NCBI GenBank assembly: GCA_002839855.1
Contig: PGYV01000011.1
Coordinates: forward strand, 55,858-67,298
Direction of reading: 5' to 3'
Length of the DNA stretch: 11,441 nt
Source: Candidatus Goldiibacteriota bacterium HGW-Goldbacteria-1
GTDB lineage: Bacteria > Oederibacteriota > PGYV01
The position numbers and the translations under genes are program-made. The notes below the pieces were generated by a model. That model searched no databases and was not told where the DNA came from. It saw only the letters and a program-made list of their open reading frames with translations. Shown piece after piece: positions 1 to 6,800 of the stretch. The first letter of the stretch is position 1. Every line of letters begins with the position of its first letter.

Positions 1-1
1 A

Positions 2-3000
2 CAGACAGTAACTGAAACGGCTACACAGACAGTAACTGAAACGGCTACACAGACAGTAACTGAAACGGCTACACAGACAACAACCCAGACAGTAACTGCA
101 TCTGTAACTGAAACCGTTACGCAGACAAATACAGAGACGGTAACCTCGACGGCGACGGAGACTGTTACTGAGACGGTAACAGAGACTGTTACGGAGACTG
201 TAACGCAGACAGTAACTGCATCTGTAACTGAAACTGCTACTGAAACAATAACAGAGACTGTAACGCAGACAGTAACTGCATCTATAACTGAAACCGTTAC
301 GCAGACAAATACAGAGACGGTAACCTCGACGGCGACGGAGACTGTTACTGAGACGGGAACAGAGACTGTTACGGAGACTGTGACGCAGACAGTAACTGCG
401 TCTGTAACGGGAACCGTGACACATACAAATACACAGACGGTAACTGAGACGGCAACACAGACAGTAACGGAGACTGCTACTCGGACGGCAACGGAGACTG
501 CTACAGAGACTGTAACCGAGACGGCTACACAGACAGTAACGGAGACTGCTACGGAGACTGTGACGCAGACAGTAACTGCGTCTGTAACGGGAACCGTGAC
601 ACATACAAATACACAAACTGTAACTGAGACGGCTACACAGACAGTAACTGAAACTGCCACTGGGACGGCTACAGAGACAGTAACCGGGACAACAACACAG
701 ACGATAACTGCGTCTGTAACGGAAACTGCAACGCAGACAAATACTGAAACAATAACCGAGACGGGGACGCGTACAGTAACGGAAACTGCCACTGAAACAA
801 CAACACAGACGGTAACTGCGTCTGTAACAGAAACTGTAACGCAGACAACGACCGGAACTGTAACGGGAACTTTCTCACAGACTGTTACGCAGACAAATAC
901 ACAAACGATTACAGAGACGGCTACCCGTACAGTAACCGGAACGGTAACACAGACTGCAACAGAAACTGCAACGGGAACTGTTACGCCTACAGTTACCGAA
1001 TCCGGTACAATTACAATGACTAATACACCGTATATTTATTCTCCGACGATTACAGAGACTGTGACAAAAACGTCAACGCCTACTGTATCGGAAACCATCA
1101 CGGAAACGTCCACTGAAACGGCAACAGAGACTGTTACGGAGACTGTTACAAAAACCGCTACAGAGACTGCAACCGGGACTGTGACAGAGACAATAACCGA
1201 AACTTCCACGCAGACAGTAACGGAGACTGCAACCGAAACCGGTACACAAACGGTAACGGAAACAATAACCCGGACAGGTACGGAAACTGTAACGGAAACG
1301 ATAACACAGACGGCTACACAGACAGCAACAGAAACGGTAACCGAGACAGTATCACAGACAGTGACTAAAACGATAACCGGGACGGCATCACAGACAGTAA
1401 CGGAAACTATAACCGAAACAACCACACAGACAGCCACTGAAACGGTAACAGAGACCGTCACGGAGACGGCAACTAAGACGGCAACAGAGACTGGAACCGA
1501 AACAACAACGCAGACAGCTACTGAAACGATAACCGAGACAGCATCACAGACAGTAACAGAAACTATAACCGAAACAACCACACAGACAGCCACTGAAACA
1601 GCAACTGAGACCGTCACGGAGACGGCAACAAAGACGGTAACAGTGACTATAACTGAAACGAACACAAAAACTGTTACAGAGACAATAACAGAAACAGCTA
1701 CACAGACAGCAACAGAGACTGTAACTGAGACAGGTACGGAAACTGTAACGGAGACAATGACCCGGACGGCGACGCAGACTGTGACAGAAACAGCAACTAA
1801 AACAGATACACAGACCGCCACGATCACAATGACGGAAACGCCGGTTATTTATTCTCCTACAATTACACAGACAGTGACGGAAACGTCAACGCCTACTGTA
1901 TCGGAAACTATAACGGAAACATCCACTGAAACAGCAACACAAACAGCGACAGAAACCGCCACGCAGACGGCTACAGAAACGGCAACTGAAACATCATCGC
2001 AGACAGTAACAGGGACTTTAACAGAAACAAACACACAGACGGCAACGCAGACTGTGACAGAAACTGCAACACAGACCGTGACGGAAACGGATACGCAGAC
2101 TGAAACTTCAACCCCGACTGTGTCGGAAACATCAACACTGACGGTTACAGAAACGGCAACTGCGACGGCAACAGAAACTTCAACGCAGACCGCAACTTCT
2201 TCAGAAACAACAACGCAAACAGCCACTGTTACTGCATCCGCGACGAATACAGAAACTGCCACCGGTACAGAGACAATTACACAAACGGCAACGGAGACAG
2301 CCACTGAAACAGAAACAATGACTGCAACGCCATCGGCCACTTTAAGCGTAACCTCAACCATAACTGCAACACCTTCGGACACTTCAAGTGCGACACATAC
2401 CCGGACAAGCACTCCGACTGTCACGCTTACTCAGTCAATTACGCCTGAAGATACTGTTACCATAACGTGTACTTCAACACCGACTTTTACCATAACTGTT
2501 ACAGAAACAGAGACTCCGTTTATTTCTGCCACGACAACGCCCACGATGACTGTAACTGCCACTGCCACACAGACAATGACCATAACTTCCACATTTACAA
2601 TTACACCCACATATACAATCACGCCAATTCCTGCTGATGAATGTACGGTGGAAATAACCATTTTTGACAGCAGGGGAGAAATTGTAAACCATCTGCCAAA
2701 TGTTATGACTTTAGACGCGGTGCATGGTTTTGCCATATCTTCTGACCCCTTTAAAGCGGACGGGCAGGCTTTACTTCAGATAGCATCAGATGTCGGCGGT
2801 AATATCGGCGTTTGGGACGGCAAGTCTTCGTCCGGCGCTGTGGTTTCAACCGGTATGTATATGATGAAAGTAAAATCCACAGACAAAACCGGAAACGAAT
2901 ATCTTGTAATAAAAGTTTTCTCTGTGATACTTCAGGTGGCGGGAAGGATTGAAACCCTTCACGTTAATTATGATAAAAACTTTATACGCGTAACAGGGAC

Positions 3001-3214
3001 AACGGTAAATGCCGAATGGATAAAGGCAAAGATATTTAATATTAACGCGGAAGTGATAAAAACTTATGAACTTGATTCGCTTGATTTTACATGGGATTTA
3101 AAAACAGCGTCAGGTAAAAATGCGGCATCGGGAATTTATGTGCTGCTTATTGAGATAAAAGATATGGATACAAAGAGGCTTATTAAAAAGTTTGAAAAGA
3201 TTTATATAAAATAA
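2..3214 (+). CDS. Giant Thr-rich (T-x-T-x) stalk protein with FlgD-like C-terminal domain, 5' partial
   Basis: The frame is open from base 2 to the TAA ending at 3214 (1,070 codons), so the true start lies upstream of the window. The GTG at 380 is only an in-frame Val codon inside the repeat, and the same repeat reads without a stop before it. Residues encoded by 2-2632 are a T-x-T-x array: Thr at every second position, the others alternating between V/A/I/T/S/N/G and mostly E/Q, with rare K/R/G. The last ~300 bp of the array are less regular and contain Pro. Bases 2633-3211 encode ~193 residues of globular sequence holding two FlgD-type Ig-like modules, each with a W-D-x-K then G-x-Y signature. 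I infer an exported, extended, possibly O-glycosylated surface stalk whose C-terminal module serves as anchor or sorting domain. No catalytic motif is visible, and the N-terminal domains are unknown. Confidence 0.85.
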   Translation, partial: QTVTETATQTVTETATQTVTETATQTTTQTVTASVTETVTQTNTETVTSTATETVTETVTETVTETVTQTVTASVTETATETITETVTQTVTASITETVTQTNTETVTSTATETVTETGTETVTETVTQTVTASVTGTVTHTNTQTVTETATQTVTETATRTATETATETVTETATQTVTETATETVTQTVTASVTGTVTHTNTQTVTETATQTVTETATGTATETVTGTTTQTITASVTETATQTNTETITETGTRTVTETATETTTQTVTASVTETVTQTTTGTVTGTFSQTVTQTNTQTITETATRTVTGTVTQTATETATGTVTPTVTESGTITMTNTPYIYSPTITETVTKTSTPTVSETITETSTETATETVTETVTKTATETATGTVTETITETSTQTVTETATETGTQTVTETITRTGTETVTETITQTATQTATETVTETVSQTVTKTITGTASQTVTETITETTTQTATETVTETVTETATKTATETGTETTTQTATETITETASQTVTETITETTTQTATETATETVTETATKTVTVTITETNTKTVTETITETATQTATETVTETGTETVTETMTRTATQTVTETATKTDTQTATITMTETPVIYSPTITQTVTETSTPTVSETITETSTETATQTATETATQTATETATETSSQTVTGTLTETNTQTATQTVTETATQTVTETDTQTETSTPTVSETSTLTVTETATATATETSTQTATSSETTTQTATVTASATNTETATGTETITQTATETATETETMTATPSATLSVTSTITATPSDTSSATHTRTSTPTVTLTQSITPEDTVTITCTSTPTFTITVTETETPFISATTTPTMTVTATATQTMTITSTFTITPTYTITPIPADECTVEITIFDSRGEIVNHLPNVMTLDAVHGFAISSDPFKADGQALLQIASDVGGNIGVWDGKSSSGAVVSTGMYMMKVKSTDKTGNEYLVIKVFSVILQVAGRIETLHVNYDKNFIRVTGTTVNAEWIKAKIFNINAEVIKTYELDSLDFTWDLKTASGKNAASGIYVLLIEIKDMDTKRLIKKFEKIYIK
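86..445 (+). repeat. 180-bp higher-order direct repeat (two copies)
   Basis: The segment starting at 86 recurs at 266, exactly 180 bp later (15 basic units). The first ~147 bp of the two copies differ at only a handful of positions, for example GTAACT at 104 versus ATAACT at 284. The same 180-bp offset links 381-420 to 561-600, which are identical, so the higher-order period continues further downstream. This indicates recent block duplication inside the array. Confidence 0.8.
1010..1126 (+). repeat. Conserved 39-residue landmark island, copy 1
   Basis: This stretch breaks the T-x-T-x rule. It begins I-T-M-T, contains P-Y-I-Y-S-P, then T-S-T-P-T-V-S-E-T, and runs back into regular repeat. 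It matches copy 2 (1823-1939) residue for residue at most positions and copy 3 (10730-10846) in the downstream gene, all of 39 residues. It is useful for aligning the two stalks. A structural role such as a kink or a junction is possible but unproven. Confidence 0.8.
1823..1939 (+). repeat. Conserved 39-residue landmark island, copy 2
   Basis: Same island as at 1010, 813 bp further on. That offset is not a multiple of 12, so the 4-residue register is reset between the two copies. The core reads P-V-I-Y-S-P followed by T-S-T-P-T-V-S-E-T. It differs from copy 1 at a few positions (E for N, V for Y, Q for E, E for K). Confidence 0.8.
2642..3211 (+). other. C-terminal FlgD-type Ig-like module pair of the upstream gene
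   Basis: Two tandem modules are visible in the translation. The first (about 2642-2935) has V-x-I-x-I-F-D-S-R-G-E, later W-D-G-K-S-S-S-G and then S-T-G-M-Y-M-M-K-V. The second (about 2960-3211) has a matching W-D-L-K-x-x-S-G-K and then A-S-G-I-Y-V-L-L-I. This W-D-x-K/G-x-Y pattern is typical of the FlgD Ig-like fold, which is common at the C-termini of secreted proteins in several didermal phyla. The module is followed directly by the stop codon. A role in surface sorting or anchoring is inference. Confidence 0.7.
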
Positions 3215-3228
3215 AAGTCATTTTAATT

Positions 3229-3247
3229 TCACGATACGAAATTGTGA
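3229..3247 (+). other. Weak hairpin just downstream of the upstream gene
   Basis: TCACGAT (3229-3235) can pair with ATTGTGA (3241-3247) across a 5-nt loop, with one G-T wobble, 14 bases after the stop codon. No U-run follows, so a Rho-independent terminator is not convincingly shown. It may stabilise the 3' end of the mRNA. Confidence 0.25.
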
Positions 3248-3289
3248 TATCTTATAGCGCCATTTGAGTAATAATACAACATATTGGGC

Positions 3290-3307
3290 TTTTTTCGTCC
3301 GAAAAAA
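3290..3307. other. A/T-rich inverted repeat in the intergenic region
   Basis: TTTTTTC and GAAAAAA flank a 4-nt GTCC loop. The stem is nearly all A-T. It could help end transcription between the two units, but it lacks the GC-rich stem and following T-tract of an ordinary intrinsic terminator. The rest of the 208-bp gap between the genes (3215-3422) holds the promoter and ribosome binding site listed separately, and no further coding sequence is visible in it. Confidence 0.25.
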
Positions 3308-3348
3308 TCATAAAAATATCATTATTTTAAAGACGGAATCTGCGTCAA

Positions 3349-3376
3349 TTGACAATACCGTTATCAATGGTATAAT
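3349..3376 (+). promoter_or_regulatory. Sigma70-type promoter for the MerR-like gene and probably the downstream giant gene
   Basis: A perfect -35 hexamer TTGACA (3349-3354) and a perfect -10 hexamer TATAAT (3371-3376) are separated by 16 bp. Transcription would start near 3383, leaving a leader of about 40 nt before the ATG at 3423. An 8-bp palindrome TCAATTGA (3345-3352) overlaps the -35 box. The near-consensus elements suggest a strong promoter that is held down by a repressor. Confidence 0.8.
3355..3373. promoter_or_regulatory. Candidate operator: imperfect dyad in the promoter spacer
   Basis: The 19-bp sequence ATACCGTTATCAATGGTAT has outer arms ATACC and GGTAT that are exact reverse complements, and inner TT/AA pairs that also match (14 of 19 positions symmetric). 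It fills the spacer and touches the -10 box, which is where MerR-family proteins classically bind. A further ATACCG half-site lies at 3398-3403 in the leader. The gene directly downstream encodes a MerR-type DNA-binding protein, so autoregulation is the simplest reading. The site does not resemble the HAIR element of actinobacterial HspR. Confidence 0.5.
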
Positions 3377-3410
3377 ACTTCCTAAATTATAATATTTATA
3401 CCGATTTTTA

Positions 3411-3417
3411 AAGGAGG
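3411..3417 (+). promoter_or_regulatory. Strong Shine-Dalgarno site
   Basis: AAGGAGG lies 5 nt upstream of the ATG at 3423 and fixes the start of the MerR-like gene. The giant gene starting at 3733 has no comparable site. Confidence 0.9.
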
Positions 3418-3422
3418 ATTTT

Positions 3423-3707
3423 ATGATTAATAACGTATTGCAGGTAAAAAAACAGGAAAAAATTTTTAAAATAAATCAGGTTGCTGAAATTCTGCAGGTA
3501 CACCAGCAGACTTTAAGAAATTGGGAAAGGCACGGGCTTATAAAGCCGTTAAGGACAGGCCGTGTAAGGATTTATTCAGATGAAGACCTTAAATTATGTG
3601 AAAAAATAAAAACATTGTCAGGAAAGGGAGTTTCTTTACGCGGAATAAAAGAAGTGATTAGTATGACAAACCGGAAAGCTGAAGACAGCACTGCATCACT
3701 GGTTTAA
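3423..3707 (+). CDS. MerR/HspR-like minimal DNA-binding transcriptional regulator
   Basis: A 94-residue protein consisting almost only of a MerR-type winged helix-turn-helix. Residues 16-40 form the helix-turn-helix (I-N-Q-V-A-E-I-L-Q-V, then Q-T-L-R-N-W-E-R-H-G-L-I). Residues 41-56 form the wing (K-P-L-R-T-G-R-V-R-I-Y-S-D-E-D-L). Residues 57-79 contain L-S-G-K-G-V-S-L-R-G-I-K-E-V-I, which resembles the HspR family. Family members usually carry 20-60 more residues as a dimerisation coiled coil or effector domain. Here only about 14 polar residues follow, so no ligand-binding domain is visible. It has its own strong promoter and ribosome binding site. The spacer of that promoter holds a dyad, so it probably represses its own transcription. 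The giant surface protein gene begins 25 bp downstream, most likely in the same operon. The heat-shock role of true HspR cannot be assumed, because no chaperone gene is nearby. Confidence 0.85.
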   Translation: MINNVLQVKKQEKIFKINQVAEILQVHQQTLRNWERHGLIKPLRTGRVRIYSDEDLKLCEKIKTLSGKGVSLRGIKEVISMTNRKAEDSTASLV

Positions 3708-3732
3708 TCAAAAGGTCGGGTAAACAATTAAA

Positions 3733-3828
3733 ATGGTTTTTAATGTTGTGTTAAAAAAAGTAATCAGAGTTTTATTTCCTGCTGTTTTAACAGCGGTTGT
3801 TACCATTATGCCTTTTGCGGCCATTGCC
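3733..3828 (+). other. Sec signal peptide of the giant secreted protein
   Basis: The first 32 residues show a basic n-region (L-K-K-V-I-R), a long hydrophobic stretch (V-L-F-P-A-V-L-T-A-V-V-T-I-M-P-F) and a small-residue A-A-I-A-A cleavage region before E-E-F. No lipobox Cys is present, so it is not a lipoprotein. Confidence 0.85.
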
Positions 3829-6800
3829 GCCGAGGAATTCATAGCATATGACCCCGCAGAGAAAAAATTCATATATAACTCAATTGAAAGGGAGGACCAC
3901 CCTGAAGAGATAAAAAAATTCGAAAAGAAGAAATCGCCTGCGGGCAGGCGGATATTTGAATTTAAAAATAAAGAATTTGCCGGGATAAAGAACGCAATTG
4001 CGCCCGGGCTGGACATTGAAAAACACATGAAGGCAAAAACTTCAAGCCGCAGAATTAAGGATAATGTAATGAGAGTGGAGTTGAATAATAAAGAAGACGG
4101 GCAGTGGTACCGCTTAAGCGCGGATATTCCAAAAGGGTACACGGTAAAAAAGATATTAAAGGATAACGGCACTGAGATTGTAAACAGTAATTCTATTGAC
4201 AGAAAGACCGGAAAAATAAGCGGGGAAGAGTTATGGTATGTGGAGGGGGATAAAGTATATTTTTATGACGACCCGGTAAACGGATATTCGGTTGTGTTGT
4301 CGCCGCCGCAGGCCAGTTTTTCAATAATGGTGGAAGAAGCATTAAATGGCGCGGGGCAGATTTCCGCGATAATTTATCCTTATAACGGGGAGCAGGATAT
4401 TATAAATGGGATTAACAATATTGACCACCTTGGAAGGGACGGGGATAATGGGATAGGAAATGATATAGACGCGAATGCGGGCGGAAAAATTGCGTTAAGG
4501 TACACATACGGGCTTAATACATATCAGTATGGAAATCCGGGGACAAGTATAACCAGGGATTTCGCGCATGTAAGTACCACGTATGAACAGCTGCATGTGA
4601 CGCCATGGGGTGAAACAGAAGCGGTAATAAACACGGTATTTCAGACAACAACCGGAGCGCCGGAGATACCGTTTTTAATTAATAAAAAGACAATAATAAG
4701 GGGCAACAAGAAATGGTTTGCGACGATTTATTACATAACAAATAATGATGCGGCAGCAACTGCTGTAAATATAAGGTTTTTTCAGGGGGCTGACTGGAAT
4801 TTTAACGGAAATATTAATAATGACAGCTGCGCTTATGATAATGGCGAAGATACAGTTTTTGGGTACAAGCCGGCAGGGTTGCCTATATCGTATGGCGGGT
4901 ATTCGGGCTTTTTACCAAGTGCAAATCATCATGTTGGCACGTATAACAATACATGGACAGGCATTCAGACAAACCTTAATAATGTGGCGGCATATTTAGG
5001 CGATGCGGGCACAGCGCTTGAATGGAACCTTGGCGCGTTGACAGCAGGACAGAGAAAGGCCGTTGATATTATATGGGGATACGGCAATACGTTAAACGGC
5101 CAGGCGCAGACAGATATGCAGAATGAAATAAATTTTGGAAAAACAAAACTGTTTGATACGGGAATAAGCGGTGTATCAAGCCCTGCTGACGGCCTGACAT
5201 ATCAAAATTCTGACGGATATGTAATGATAACGGCAACTGCGGTTAATTATGGATTAAGGGACTGGGCGAACCTGCCGGTGCATGTGGAAATAACCGGGCC
5301 GTCGGGTTTTTATATAAATTCCACATTTACTTCAAAAACATTTACGGTACCTGACGCGGAAGCGCATAATGTTGAATGCCCTTTTGATATAAGCACTCTT
5401 GCGCACGGCGAATACACAATAAAAGTGTATACTGACCTTGGTGCTGACATGGGTTATGCAGATTCAAATTCTTCAAATGACAGCAAGACGATAAAGATAT
5501 ACATAGGGGGAATAAGCGCGCTGCCGCAGGCGCAGCAGACGGTAAATATAGGGCAGGCAGGTGATATTGATCTGACCGTAAGCAATACAACGGGTTCGGA
5601 TGACCGGTTTGACATAAGCCTTGATTCGGTAACGATGCCGTGGCCGGGATATCTGATAGACGGAGCGTCAGGAACAACAATAGCCGCGGATGCGGACGGC
5701 AACGGAATTTGGGAATACATTAATCCGCTTTATAATTCCAATTTCAACAGTTTGCCTGACATACAAATAGCCAATAATACCGGTTATCATCTTATATATA
5801 GAAAGTTTGTACCTATAACAGCCGAAGGCGGGGAAGTTGACAGGAGCAATATTAAATTTACCGGCATTGTCAACGCGTCCTTTACCTGCATTGTGGAAGA
5901 GACAACGGTAGCCGCGTATAAAAGCGCTGTGATTAAATCTTTATGGCTTCATGGAGATGATTTATCCACGCAATCGCCCGCGGCAAATATAAACAGCCTT
6001 ACGACTTTGGAAGATACAGCAGGAACAGGGGCTGCGGGATTAAGTTATACGCAGATATCAAGATATGCGTCGCATTTCTGGAGTATGTCTCCGGTTCTTT
6101 ACCGCGAACTTAGGATAGAAAATGATGTACAGGTAAGGCTTGCCCTTTCTGATGCCAATATAAATAATACGGCGAAAGTAAGTTTGTTTTATACGAACGG
6201 CATAAATTCATATCCGATTGGTGACTACAGATACCCTGTAAATATAAGAATAAGAGATACTAATATTGCGATAAGAACGTTTACAATTACTGTGCCATCG
6301 CCTGTGACGGTACCGGCAGGATACAGGCTTGTACTTATGTTTACAAATCTTGGCACCGGCAATACGTATTTCAGAGTTTATCATAATTCCGATGCCGCGC
6401 AGAATTCTAACATTTCCATGAATGTCACTGATTACGTCGGTGTGGATTGGATAAAATCATATGATGCGTTTGGGGTGACATCCAACGCGTATGTGGCGGG
6501 TGAAAATATAAGAATATCCGCGCAGGTATCTGACCCGTTTGGGGCGTATGCAGTGGCCAATGCAAGGATAGCAATTTACAACCCGTCAGGTGTGACGCAG
6601 GTTGCAGGAACGACATTAATGACGTATGCGAATACCGATACGGCTTCAGTGCCGGGGTATAAGCAGTATTACTATAATTATGCAATACCCGCATTGCCGG
6701 AAGCCGGCATGTGGTCGGCGGTGGTTGAAGGCGAAGAGGATAACGGGGTCAGGAGCGCAAGGGTTTATAACTTTTATGTCAGGGCGCCTGACCATATTCA

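Larger units (their letters stand above)
2..2632 (+). repeat. 12-bp / 4-residue T-x-T-x coding repeat array of the upstream gene
   Basis: The basic unit is 12 bp encoding Thr-[V/A/I]-Thr-[E/Q]. Copies of the TASVT landmark begin their CAG codon at 86, 206, 266, 386, 566, 698 and 806. All spacings (60 to 180 bp) are multiples of 12, so units were gained and lost without breaking register. All four Thr codons are mixed, so most of the array is diverged at the DNA level while the amino-acid pattern is kept. Two non-repetitive islands interrupt it at 1010 and 1823. From about 2330 on the pattern loosens and Pro, Phe, Tyr and Cys appear. Confidence 0.95.

Noticed and set aside
380-382. GTG as the start of the upstream gene
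   Set aside because: The same frame is open back to base 2 with identical repeat sequence, and no ribosome binding site precedes the GTG. It is a Val codon.
1036-2424. Long minus-strand open frames rich in Val-Ser-Val-Thr (also at 8043-9023, 9560-10171 and 10192-11301)
   Set aside because: They are mirror images of the ACN-rich repeat. Its reverse complement rarely makes stop codons. They have no ribosome binding sites, no globular sequence, and only the complementary periodicity.
3290-3307. Intrinsic terminator for the upstream gene
   Set aside because: The stem is A-T only and the following sequence is not a T-tract. It is kept only as a weak inverted repeat.
3708-4172. Minus-strand frame opposite the signal peptide region
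   Set aside because: It is antisense to the signal peptide and N-terminal region of the giant gene. Its apparent hydrophobic content arises from the complementary strand, and no start signal was seen.
5342-5720. Minus-strand frames at 5342-5680 and 5454-5720, and the plus-strand frame at 6626-6850
   Set aside because: They overlap the well-supported Ig-domain coding sequence of the giant gene, have no recognisable domains and no convincing ribosome binding sites.
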